Below, piece after piece: positions 1-6,939 of a stretch of DNA of 7,690 nucleotides. Both the position numbers and the translations under genes were made by a program. The notes beneath the pieces were generated by a model. It saw only the letters and a list, made by a program, of their open reading frames with translations. It made no database searches and had not been told where the DNA came from. Origin of the DNA: Bacteroidota bacterium (lineage in GTDB: Bacteria; Bacteroidota; Bacteroidia; Bacteroidales; CAJPTX01); NCBI GenBank assembly GCA_002748015.1, contig PDRH01000053.1, forward strand, positions 1-7,690, given 5' to 3'. The stretch's first letter is position 1. Each line of letters opens with the position of its first letter.

Positions 1-2
1 CC

Positions 3-22
3 GGAGCGAGATAGGTCGCTCC
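3..22. terminator. Small perfect hairpin near the left edge, terminator-like
   Basis: A perfect 7-bp inverted repeat, GGAGCGA at 3-9 and TCGCTCC at 16-22, encloses a 6-nt loop. On the plus strand TTATTT follows it, so it could end a plus-strand transcript arriving from the left. It also lies about 60 bp past the stop of the minus-strand lipoprotein gene, where it could act from the other side, but no T-run follows it in that direction within the window. Whether it really terminates transcription is inference. Confidence 0.35.
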
Positions 23-83
23 TTATTTCCTCTATTGCCTTTAGCCTAAAGTGTATCTTCATACTAGACCTCTGCCCGACTTT

Positions 84-716
84 CTACTTCTCTACCACCG
101 TCCGCAACCTATCCGAATGGAACATGTCCGCCGGGCTTATGACCCTCTCATCCAGCGGTAGCTTCTGCCCGTAGCGCTCGTGGAGCTTTCTGCTTACGCG
201 CTCGTCATCGAGGTTGAAGTTGCGGAGGCGGGCTAGCTGCCCGACCTCTACCCCGAGCACCTGCTTGTACATCTTCCAGACGATTTCGGAGCAGTACATC
301 CGCCTGTCCGACCACTCGAAGTAGAGGTCATAGTCGCGCCCGATGTAGCGTTTGCCGAACTGCAGCATGCGCTTGAGGTTGTCGGGGGTTAAGAGCCTGT
401 TGGCATCCTTGAGGCGCTTGACCACGTAGTGCCCCTCCTCGCCACGCTTGGCCCATTCCTCCAGCGGCGTGATCTTAACGGGCTGGACTGCTTCGTAGAC
501 GTAGCACTGGCCTTTAGTGAAGTAGATTACGCCCATATGGCTGTACTTCGAGCCTGTGGCTATCTGTATCGCCTGGCTCTGGCTAGATTGGGAAGTCTGG
601 AAGATGATGTCGCCGTTGCGTAGCTCCTCCTCGGCTGAGCAGGAAGAGAAGAGGAATATTGCCAGGAATAGCGACGTCACATAGGCCAATATGTGAACCT
701 TCTCAGGCCATAGCAC
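84..716 (-). CDS. YiiX/YaeF-like permuted papain-fold (C92) lipoprotein
   Basis: Predicted lipoprotein of the permuted NlpC/P60 papain-like superfamily (YiiX/YaeF, peptidase family C92), whose members are putative cysteine amidases or hydrolases. With the GTG start at 716 the protein has 210 residues, close to the roughly 200 of YiiX. It begins with a 25-residue signal peptide ending in the lipobox FSSC (Cys26). NGDIIFQ follows at about 34-40. The permuted catalytic residues are visible: His60 in YSHMGVIY, Glu75 in VYEAV and Cys142 in YCSEIVWKMY. I chose 716 because AGGA lies five bases upstream and the signal has a normal length. ATG codons at 788, 800 and 821 are in frame, but they would add a very basic leader of 24 or more residues and overlap the upstream gene. 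It lies 52 bp after the 127-aa gene on the same strand and may be cotranscribed. The fold call is firm; the substrate is unknown. Confidence 0.82.
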   Translation of the reverse strand: MLWPEKVHILAYVTSLFLAIFLFSSCSAEEELRNGDIIFQTSQSSQSQAIQIATGSKYSHMGVIYFTKGQCYVYEAVQPVKITPLEEWAKRGEEGHYVVKRLKDANRLLTPDNLKRMLQFGKRYIGRDYDLYFEWSDRRMYCSEIVWKMYKQVLGVEVGQLARLRNFNLDDERVSRKLHERYGQKLPLDERVISPADMFHSDRLRTVVEK

Positions 717-768
717 GGCGGTCCTGCCAATGCATGGCTTTATACGCCTACTACGAAGCTTCTGCAGC

Positions 769-1152
769 CTACTCGTATGCCTGTTCATATGCCTGCACAT
801 GATGCGGGAACTCCTCACCATAAAATGGGTAGGGTACGCCTAGAAGCGTAAGTTCAAAGCCCTCATGCTCCATTCCCTCTATGGCGTTCCCGGCGGCGGG
901 TATTTCCTGCCCCAGGTGGTTGCGTACAACGAGCTGCTCGATTGGGGATATGGCAAGGCACTTCTCCCCTTCATCCAATACGGAATGCGCTACGAGGTTC
1001 TCCTCGCAGTAGGCCCGTAGAAAGTCGAAGCCATAGCTAGGGTCGCTGAAATGTATAATTCCTGCAACAACCCCCATGGGCGGATCGGCTTTCTCAAGCT
1101 CTGTTGTGCCGAGGGGTAAATCCTTGAGGTATATGGTGTAGGGGGCACTCAT
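769..1152 (-). CDS. Conserved hypothetical protein, 127 aa
   Basis: Intact 127-residue protein starting at ATG 1152 (MSAPYTIYLKDLPLG). It resembles a family of small uncharacterised bacterial proteins that I recall as sharing the pattern YTIYL...LPLGTTELE..DPPMGV near the N-terminus and GFELTLLGVPYPFYGEEFPHH near the C-terminus. This recall was not checked by search. No signal peptide, transmembrane segment or catalytic motif is evident, so a cytosolic protein is likely. It is acidic, with proline- and aromatic-rich ends. It sits immediately upstream of the YiiX-like lipoprotein gene on the same strand. Its 5' end faces the remnant of a plus-strand nuclease gene across about 30 bp, so its promoter probably lies within or across that remnant. 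No function is assigned. Confidence 0.8.
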   Translation of the reverse strand: MSAPYTIYLKDLPLGTTELEKADPPMGVVAGIIHFSDPSYGFDFLRAYCEENLVAHSVLDEGEKCLAISPIEQLVVRNHLGQEIPAAGNAIEGMEHEGFELTLLGVPYPFYGEEFPHHVQAYEQAYE

Positions 1153-1182
1153 GGTTTATTGGTCAGCGTTTTGGGAAGGTGA

Positions 1183-2473
1183 CTAAATGTGAATTTCTCT
1201 GCCGCAAGTTACAACAAAAAGGCCTGTGGGCAAGAGCTAGGGGACGCGCCTATATGGTGCATGCCTAACATCAAACCAGATATACTGTCTACAAAGCAGT
1301 GGAGGGCTGGCTTGCTGGGAAGGACAAGCAGGGGAATAAGCGAAACAATCGGATATTACGTATCCTGCTCGAGGAGAACAACAAGGGGGGTGATGGCCGG
1401 ATTATGGATATGGCCCCCAACGCCCGCTTCATCTGGTACGAAGTGGATGGAAAGACGCCGTCCGAGGACATTTACCCGTATCAACATAGGCAAGATTCCC
1501 CTAACGAATGCGGAGCTGATTAAGGTCCTTCTCCTGCGTAAGGACAACTTCCCGACCGTGGAACTACACCTGCAGCAGCTACGTATAGCCAAGGAGCGGG
1601 ACGAGATAGAGCAGCGGCTACAGGACGATTCCCTCTGGTATTTTCTCCGTAAACGATCTGCCACGGAAGCCGGCAAGCGGATAGGCTACCTCTTCGACCT
1701 GATGGCTGGGCAGGAAGGCAAGAAGAGCCATGATCCTCGCGCAAGCTATTTCTGGTTCTACAACCGGCTGGCCGAGGCACATGGCGAGGCTGCAAGCTCA
1801 ATCCTCCGGTGTATAGACGGGCTCTGGCTGGAGGTCAAACGGTGGTTTCAGACCCTATTGGGTTGGTACGAAGACCATACACTCTACCATCTAATCGGGT
1901 ACCTGGTGGAGTATGGGGGGGCAGAGTTTAGCTTTACAGGGCTGGCCGAAGAGGTGCATGGGGCGCCCAAGGATGAGTTCCTTAGAGCTGTAGAGAGGCG
2001 GGTGGGTAGAAGCCTGAAGAAGCGAGAGGGGAAAGAGCTAAAGGACATAGATGTTTTGGGAATAGGATACGAGGATCGCCAGAACGTTGGCAAGATGCTC
2101 CTTCTCTTCAACCTGCATACAATTCTCGACTCGAAGCGTTCGGACATGCGCTTCCCCCTTCGACCGCTTCAAGCTCGAGCGTTGGGATATTGAGCATATC
2201 GTCCCCCAGACCGAGTTTAGCATCGCTCCATCGCAGCAGGAGGAGTGGTGCCGGGATATGCTGACCTTCATCATGGATAGCGAGGACCACTCCGACGAGA
2301 GGATCAAGAGCTTCCTGGTTGCCCATGCCACGGGGGAACGGAGCGCTGATGCAGAGCTTCTCGAAGGCATCCAGGAGCATGGTTGCGTACAATTGCTGGT
2401 ATCCTCGAGGCCTTCGTATAGCCACTTTATCCGCTGCGCAATGAGGATTCGCATCTCCCCTCGGCCATCATGA
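1183..2473 (+). pseudogene. Broken GmrSD-like DUF262-DUF1524 (HNH) nuclease remnant
   Basis: Remnant of a DUF262 (ParB/Srx-fold NTPase)-DUF1524 (HNH) protein, the GmrSD-type type IV restriction family that cleaves modified phage DNA. Family hallmarks occur in order but in different frames. Frame 0 (about 1278-1469) gives RYTVYKAVEGW and ARFIWYEVDGKTPSED. Frame 1 (1471-2157) gives FTRINIGKIPLTNAELIK, then WYEDHTLYHLIGYLVEYG and LLLFNLHTILDSKR. Frame 2 (from 2159) gives FDRFKLERWDIEHIVPQTE, the HNH His motif. The joins are at about 1273-1278, at 1470-1473, and in the C5 run at 2154-2158. The N-terminal DUF262 part with DGQQR is missing, since only about 30 bp separate the remnant from the divergent gene. 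The C-terminal part of DUF1524 with its conserved Asn and Lys-Arg segment is also missing. A short frame-1 stretch at 1189-1272 (SYNKKACGQEL...MPNI) may belong to it. It cannot make an active enzyme as written, unless the sequence has errors. Confidence 0.82.
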
Positions 2474-2524
2474 CCGGGAGCTGTTAGCGGGTTGTCTTTG
2501 AAGTTGTTTTGTTTTCATTGCGTC

Positions 2525-2542
2525 CTGAAATTGTAGTTTCAG
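2525..2542. repeat. Inverted repeat upstream of the small broken gene
   Basis: A perfect 6-bp inverted repeat, CTGAAA at 2525-2530 and TTTCAG at 2537-2542, with spacer TTGTAG. It lies in the AT-rich 83-bp gap between the nuclease remnant and the ATG at 2557. It could be an operator or a leader hairpin. A repeat this short can also arise by chance. The gap otherwise holds nothing I can identify. Confidence 0.3.
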
Positions 2543-2556
2543 TACGCGTTTTGTCT

Positions 2557-2999
2557 ATGAACCGATTTACTGATAGGTACTCCGAAGCTAATCAGGGAGG
2601 AGTGCCAGCAGGGTTTCATCTACCATACTGAGGATGAGCTGCTGCTCTACAAGGAGTCTAAACGTAGCCACTTTCACTGCGAACCCTTCACATATGTACT
2701 AGCGCAAAATACGGATTTCATCGACTGCATCACCCCACCCTTCAAGCTAGAGGAATACAAGAAAAGTAAAACCGCAGAGGAAACTCCCCATATCGAAATT
2801 TCAAAGGGTACAGAATGCCACATAGAGATTGGGGCATGCTATAGCCATTACGATTTCTCAGGCTACCATCAAGCCTAGAAAAGGTTCCTCTGAGCAAGTG
2901 CAAAGTGGGACACTGTATAGGTACGAGCAACCTCGTTGTATATGCAAGAGTGAACAGGAGGTGATAGATACGGTTAAGCAACTAATTTCTGTTCTGTAG
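2557..2999 (+). pseudogene. Unrecognised small gene, frameshifted
   Basis: Three frames join into one plausible protein of about 146 residues that I do not recognise. ATG 2557 opens MNR in frame 1. Dropping one T from TTT at 2566-2568 continues as LLIGTPKLIREECQQGF in frame 2, which is open from 2561 to the stop at 2876-2878 and has no ATG of its own. Dropping one G from GGGG at 2831-2834 continues as HIEIGHAIAITISQ in frame 0. It then reads SSEQVQSGTLYRYEQPRCI and ends LISVL with TAG at 2997-2999. The long open stretch in frame 2 and the smooth joins suggest former coding sequence, but this is inference. There is no signal peptide or known motif. It follows the nuclease remnant on the same strand after 83 bp, so it may have been a partner gene or an unrelated passenger. 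Confidence 0.45.
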
Positions 3000-3000
3000 C

Positions 3001-3050
3001 GCGGCATAGGTCCCTAGCCCAGCTCTCAGTAGGCTAGGGGCATACGCCGC
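3001..3050. terminator. Long imperfect hairpin between convergent genes
   Basis: Arms 3001-3019 and 3032-3050 pair almost completely around a 12-nt loop. GCGGC pairs with GCCGC on the outside. CCCTAGCC (3012-3019) pairs perfectly with GGCTAGGG (3032-3039) on the inside. Only two mismatches and a G-T pair lie between. It starts one base after the stop of the plus-strand broken gene and lies 44 bp beyond the stop of the minus-strand WGR gene, so a bidirectional terminator is the simplest reading. Neither side has a T-run, so it could instead be an RNA-stabilising 3' hairpin or a mobile palindromic repeat. Confidence 0.5.
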
Positions 3051-3093
3051 ACCAAGCGCAAAGCACCTACATTAGCATGCGGTAAGCACTCCC

Positions 3094-4866
3094 CTACTCT
3101 CCCCCCTGCCACTGCATAGCATCAAACTCCTTGTCCGGGACGTAGGGCATCTTGAACTGGAGCTTGCTCGCCTCCATGGTGCGGGCCACCAGCTCGATGG
3201 CGGGGACGATGCTCTCTAATTTCTCGGTGAAGCTCTCATAGCTAAAGCCGAGGCTGAACACCTTCCGCTGCTTCATCTGCACGTGGAGGAGGGCGGGGTA
3301 CGGGACATCTGACCCATGGAGATCCAGTGCGTACACGTATCCCGTGGGGTTCATCACGCTGCGCATGGCGGCCTCTATGCTATTCTGGCCGATAATCCGT
3401 ACCTTCTGGAGCTTCTGCGCTTCGTGCAAAGCCTCCGCGTAGCCCTCCTGGAGAGTGCGAGCAAAATCAGCATAGCCATTCAGGAATAGGGCGTACTCCT
3501 CCAGACGGTGATTGTCATCGCCTGTATGGAGGTTGACGGAGGTGTCGAAGAGGTTCTCGAAGTACACGTGCCAATCGTACACCGTGAGGACGCACTTCCC
3601 GTCCAAGGAGTACTCCACGCAATCGATTTTCCCCTTGTAGTACTTGGGCTCCACCTCTAGCCCCTGTATCTCTAGCTTCAGCAGCGCCTCGAGATCTAGC
3701 CTTCCCCTACGTCCTGGGCCACTGTAGAGCGTTTGCTCAAGGTACTCAACCAGCCGTGGCTTAAAGTATATACTACCGAATATCTCATCGTCCTTCACGG
3801 GCGATAGCTCCCATAGGTAGGTTTGCCCCCAATCGGCGACCATATCCTTGTTGCCCAGCTTGAAGGGGAAACCCATCATCTCGCGCAGCTCGCAGCGTAG
3901 CAGCTTTGCCGCCTCTAGGGTCGGTAGCACGTCCGCCATACGCTTTACAAAGGTCTTATGCGAGAGGCTCAGCTCCACGTAGCGCTTGCCCTCCAGGGCC
4001 ACCCGCAGCAGGCTGCTCTTTGCGCCCTCCTCCAGGTTGTAGCGGTAGGCTGTACCCTTCATCAACTCCTCCACCATGATGGGGATGTTGGCCTCCGCCA
4101 CGGCCTTCATTTTCTCTTCCTTCACCTTCATGTCCACCTTCTCGGCAATACCCGGTATATGGCTAGCGCCGAAGGCCGGGAAACGCTCCAGGAGTAGACG
4201 GGTACCCTCCACTATCCGCTCGCGCCGCCCGAAGACGAGGCCGTTGCCCTCGTCCATCAGGAAGAAGGGTACGACGGGCTGGTGTCCCCAGTGGTCGTTG
4301 CTGCGGTTTCGTAGGCTCAGCACGAGCTGTCCATTGATGCGGTACTGGATTTCCACCACCATTCCCTGCGCATCGCGCTCCACGCTCTTAGCCATCGAGG
4401 GGCTATCCCAAGAGGCTATGGTCTCGAACTCCTGCGCCAGGGCGGTGTCGCTGGGGAGGCGCTTGGTCCGCTCCTCCGAGTCGTAGATGGTTTCGCGGCA
4501 GAGCCCCTTGAAGAGGTCGGTCCAGCGCTTCTTATGCTCCGCATGATTGCAACCCGCCGTGATGGCCTCGCAGGTGAATAGTTCGACTTGCTCCTGGGGT
4601 AGGGGGTCTCCGCCCAGCATCTCGGGTGCTGGTCGCACTACCCCGTCTAGACCAGCCACCGCAAGCTCCTCGTAGCCCTTCTTCCGCTTGGAGGCTATGA
4701 GCCGCTGGGCATCCTTTAGGGCAGCCTCGGGCGTGGTGAAGGTCTTGGTTCTCTGCTGGCCATGCTCGCCTATAGGCCCGTAGCAAACGGTGTGGCTTGC
4801 GCCCTGCACCTCTATCTCCCAGAACTTGCTGGAAGAGTCCTTCGTACACTCTAGGTATATCTTCAT
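3094..4866 (-). CDS. WGR-domain protein (MolR/YehF-like), 590 aa
   Basis: An N-terminal WGR domain occupies about residues 1-70: MKIYLECTK, SSKFWEIEVQG, then the signature region YGPIGEHGQQRTKTF at 29-43. Family members usually read YGRIG or WGRIG here; this one has Pro in place of Arg. WGR domains occur in PARPs, where they bind DNA ends, and in bacterial proteins such as MolR/YehF and YehI. The remaining 520 or so residues are mixed alpha/beta without a domain I can name. They include a Lys/Glu-rich segment (VKEEKMKAVAEAN). There is no signal peptide, so it is probably cytosolic. The frame is open up to 4995, but ATG 4866 starts exactly at the WGR domain and avoids overlapping the upstream lipoprotein gene, so I prefer it. 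It follows the beta-helix lipoprotein gene on the same strand after 101 bp. The role is unknown; DNA or protein binding is inferred from the domain only. Confidence 0.85.
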   Translation of the reverse strand: MKIYLECTKDSSSKFWEIEVQGASHTVCYGPIGEHGQQRTKTFTTPEAALKDAQRLIASKRKKGYEELAVAGLDGVVRPAPEMLGGDPLPQEQVELFTCEAITAGCNHAEHKKRWTDLFKGLCRETIYDSEERTKRLPSDTALAQEFETIASWDSPSMAKSVERDAQGMVVEIQYRINGQLVLSLRNRSNDHWGHQPVVPFFLMDEGNGLVFGRRERIVEGTRLLLERFPAFGASHIPGIAEKVDMKVKEEKMKAVAEANIPIMVEELMKGTAYRYNLEEGAKSSLLRVALEGKRYVELSLSHKTFVKRMADVLPTLEAAKLLRCELREMMGFPFKLGNKDMVADWGQTYLWELSPVKDDEIFGSIYFKPRLVEYLEQTLYSGPGRRGRLDLEALLKLEIQGLEVEPKYYKGKIDCVEYSLDGKCVLTVYDWHVYFENLFDTSVNLHTGDDNHRLEEYALFLNGYADFARTLQEGYAEALHEAQKLQKVRIIGQNSIEAAMRSVMNPTGYVYALDLHGSDVPYPALLHVQMKQRKVFSLGFSYESFTEKLESIVPAIELVARTMEASKLQFKMPYVPDKEFDAMQWQGGE

Positions 4867-4904
4867 GGGGGAAAGATTACATATAAGGACGTTTTTTCTA
4901 CGTG

Positions 4905-4936
4905 CCATTCTAGTCATGCGGTGAGCCGCTACCAAA
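4905..4936 (-). promoter_or_regulatory. Candidate Bacteroidota-type promoter for the WGR gene
   Basis: Read on the minus strand, TTTG (4936-4933) is followed after exactly 20 nt by TAGAATGG (4912-4905). The Bacteroidota primary-sigma pattern is TTTG at -33 and TAnnTTTG at -7 with 19-21 nt between. The -33 box is perfect and four of the six fixed -7 bases match. The start codon at 4866 lies about 40 nt downstream. If real, the WGR gene can be expressed apart from the lipoprotein gene upstream. A match this loose may be chance. Confidence 0.3.
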
Positions 4937-4967
4937 GCGAATGGGGGTTGAAGCCCGCGCTTCTCCC

Positions 4968-6737
4968 CTACCTCTTCACGCCGGGTACATCCCACGCCCC
5001 AAGAAGTGCGAGGGTCTTTTCGTGCCAGTCCATGATGTACTCCACGATTTTCCCATGGTCCCTATCCGAGACGGACTCCCCGCTCTGGCGATAGGCCACT
5101 AAAGCGTCCTGCTGCTGCTGGCGTAGGGCAAGCTCCAGACAGTTGGCCTCCCCGTAGCTCAGGCCCAGGTAGTAGGCTTCACGGAGGGCGAGCTGCGTTC
5201 TCCGCCGGAAGTCCTTCAGCGTGTGGGCTATGTCCACATCGTCCAGCCCCTCCACCTCGCTCAGGGACAGGTTCAAGGACGGTAGCTCCCGACGCTTCAG
5301 TACCTCAAGCCCAAGAATCTTCGCATGCTCATAGGGGTTCTCCGTGGTTTCGCTCCCCCCTTCAGCCCACTGCAAGCGGATCTTATACTCCACACGCCTG
5401 ATCAGGTCCGGCTCGTTGAGCGTAGTGAACGATTGCACTAGCAGGGCTTCGGGCGGGTCGGACGTACCCGCCCATACATCGAGGACATCGTTGCGCACCC
5501 GTAGCAGCTGGTCTGCCCGCTCGGCGTAGAACATCAGGAAGGTTGCCTGGTCGGTAGCCTGGTCGCTCGCTCCCTTGGACCGCTCCCACCAATCGAAGTA
5601 AGTATATACATCATCGCCCAGCCATAGCTCTAGCCGATAGGGCTCCAGGCTAGCATCTACGCGGAGGAACTCGCGCACCATACCCTCCTCCGTCCAGCTG
5701 ACCTGCAGGGGTTTACCGTCCATAGCCCTAAGCTCCTGATCGCTGGGAGGAGAGGTGAAACGGTTGCCACTAAAGGTGCAGCCGCTAATCATCAGCTCGG
5801 TTGGCTCACCGTAGGTGGTAGCATTGTAGAAGCTGGTAGCCTCATTGTCCGTAAAGCTGGTCTGCACCAGCCGGCAATCCGAGTTGCTAAGCCGGATCAG
5901 CTCGGTGGAGGGGTTCTCATATACTCGGCATTCATTTAGCTCTATGTCCCTAGAATCCTCGGCTAGAATAGCGTGGCCAGAATTGCTGTAGAACTGGCTA
6001 CCCTCCACCCTAACCCGCTGCGCATTCTTTAGGCGTAGCCCCACCACGCCCGACCCATTCAGCTCGCAGGCCTTGACGGCGATTCGCTTCGACTGCAGGA
6101 GAACCAGCACGTCCGCATCGCAAGCCGTCGACACCCTGTGGAAGAGGTTGAGGTTGCTTAGCTGCACGTCCGTCGAATTGCGAAAGCACAGCACATGCTG
6201 ATAGTCGTTGTCGACAACAAGCTGCGTGGTCTTCGCGCTGGTGATGGATAGGTTGCGAAAGCCATCGAGCACGAGGTTGCTATTCTCCCAGAGGATGCGC
6301 CCCTGGCCATCCCCCTCGTCAGTATCGCTGAGGTAGGGCCTGATGCTCGCATCCGAAAGATTGAGCGTGTCCATGGTCAGGATAAGCTCCCTATCATTCC
6401 GCAATTCGCTAAAGAAGCTGGCCAGATCGTCCACGTAAACCCTCTGCCTAGCAGGGAGGTCAAGCTCATCCTTGCGCAGCAGGGCGTAGAACTCTTCGTA
6501 TAGCCCCTCGTCCTCCATATCGTCCTCGATGGAGTTCGTCTGCTCCGCCACACCCTCGGGGTCAGCCCTCTCCAGGGTGTTGGAATCGGCCGATGTACCA
6601 TCCGCTGGGAACTTGCCCTGGGGTTGACCTACAGAACCGCAAGCACTCATTAAGCTGAGAAGGATAGGCATCAGTAGGAGAAAGAAAGAACGTGCGGATG
6701 GGCGGGGGCAAGTAAGGTTCTGGTATATGTTTCGCAT
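4968..6737 (-). CDS. Right-handed parallel beta-helix lipoprotein, 589 aa
   Basis: A predicted lipoprotein. From ATG 6737 a basic n-region and a hydrophobic stretch (SFFLLLMPILLSLMSAC) lead to a lipobox Cys at residue 33, giving an anchored envelope protein, possibly surface-exposed. A disordered acidic linker follows (IEDDMEDEGLYEE at about 70-82). Residues about 107-327 look like a right-handed parallel beta-helix (PbH1-type). They begin with SELRNDRELILTMDTLNLSD and continue through repeated strand-turn units such as NLVLDGFRNLSIT, VQLSNLNLFH, VRVEGSQFYSNSGHAIL and LMISGCTFSGN. No polysaccharide-lyase catalytic set is obvious. The last 260 residues form a separate region, including YRLELWLGDDVYTYFDWWERS and a helical C-terminus, that I cannot name. 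The frame opens at GTG 6791, but ATG 6737 gives a normal signal length. A binding or scaffold role is likelier than an enzyme, by inference. The WGR gene follows downstream. Confidence 0.82.
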   Translation of the reverse strand: MRNIYQNLTCPRPSARSFFLLLMPILLSLMSACGSVGQPQGKFPADGTSADSNTLERADPEGVAEQTNSIEDDMEDEGLYEEFYALLRKDELDLPARQRVYVDDLASFFSELRNDRELILTMDTLNLSDASIRPYLSDTDEGDGQGRILWENSNLVLDGFRNLSITSAKTTQLVVDNDYQHVLCFRNSTDVQLSNLNLFHRVSTACDADVLVLLQSKRIAVKACELNGSGVVGLRLKNAQRVRVEGSQFYSNSGHAILAEDSRDIELNECRVYENPSTELIRLSNSDCRLVQTSFTDNEATSFYNATTYGEPTELMISGCTFSGNRFTSPPSDQELRAMDGKPLQVSWTEEGMVREFLRVDASLEPYRLELWLGDDVYTYFDWWERSKGASDQATDQATFLMFYAERADQLLRVRNDVLDVWAGTSDPPEALLVQSFTTLNEPDLIRRVEYKIRLQWAEGGSETTENPYEHAKILGLEVLKRRELPSLNLSLSEVEGLDDVDIAHTLKDFRRRTQLALREAYYLGLSYGEANCLELALRQQQQDALVAYRQSGESVSDRDHGKIVEYIMDWHEKTLALLGAWDVPGVKR

Positions 6738-6764
6738 TAGCACTGAATGATTATGGTATGCATA

Positions 6765-6785
6765 TTTGCTACGCAAGATAGCAAA
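6765..6785. promoter_or_regulatory. Perfect 7-7-7 inverted repeat upstream of the beta-helix gene
   Basis: TTTGCTA (6765-6771) and TAGCAAA (6779-6785) form a perfect 7-bp inverted repeat around a 7-nt spacer, 28 bp upstream of ATG 6737. It abuts the A-run that serves as the T-tail of the SUMF1 terminator. The spacing suits a dimeric repressor or activator site, or a small leader hairpin. No regulator can be named from this window, and no convincing -33/-7 promoter was found beside it. Confidence 0.35.
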
Positions 6786-6837
6786 AAACACCCCCCCCGC
6801 AAGCGTTCAGGACATGCATCTCCTACTAGGGGGCGGG
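6783..6837 (-). terminator. Probable rho-independent terminator of the SUMF1 gene
   Basis: On the minus strand, CCCGCCCCC (6837-6829) can pair through its C-run with the G8 run at 6798-6791. Inside lies a second short stem, AGGA (6824-6821) with TCCT (6812-6809). The G-run is followed directly by TGTTTTTT (6790-6783). A GC stem followed by a T-run about 100 bp past the SUMF1 stop fits intrinsic termination. The large internal loop makes the fold imperfect. It would separate the SUMF1 unit from the beta-helix gene. The remaining noncoding stretch at 6838-6939 shows nothing I can identify. Confidence 0.5.
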
Positions 6838-6939
6838 CCTTCCTTCTCTACACCATTCAAGACTGACTGAGCGGCAAGCTGTCTACTGCTCCGGCTTGTG
6901 GGCTGACCTCCATCCCTGCTCGCATGTCCACGGTCTAGG

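Noticed and set aside
1356..1676. Minus-strand open frames under the nuclease remnant (also 1520-1801, 1884-2147, 2038-2454, 2108-2425)
   Set aside because: Their translations are Ser/Arg/Pro-rich with no motif, and the opposite strand carries recognisable DUF262-DUF1524 segments.
2474..2556. Bacteroidota promoter in the AT-rich gap (TTTG boxes with TAGTTTCA at 2535-2542)
   Set aside because: The -7 match is four of six and the spacing is 22 nt, outside the usual range; too weak to list.
2742..2981. Minus-strand 79-aa open frame
   Set aside because: No recognisable motif, and it overlaps the better supported plus-strand frameshifted gene.
3958..4486. Plus-strand open frames inside the WGR gene, plus the minus-strand frame at 4532-4849
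   Set aside because: They are shadows of a long intact gene; their composition is low-complexity (His/Leu- or Arg/Ser-rich) with no domain.
4867..4995. 43-residue N-terminal extension of the WGR protein
   Set aside because: It would overlap the lipoprotein gene's end, and the WGR domain begins exactly at ATG 4866.
6738..6791. GTG 6791 start for the beta-helix lipoprotein
   Set aside because: It would add 18 residues ahead of a normal signal peptide and would run into the terminator and the inverted repeat.
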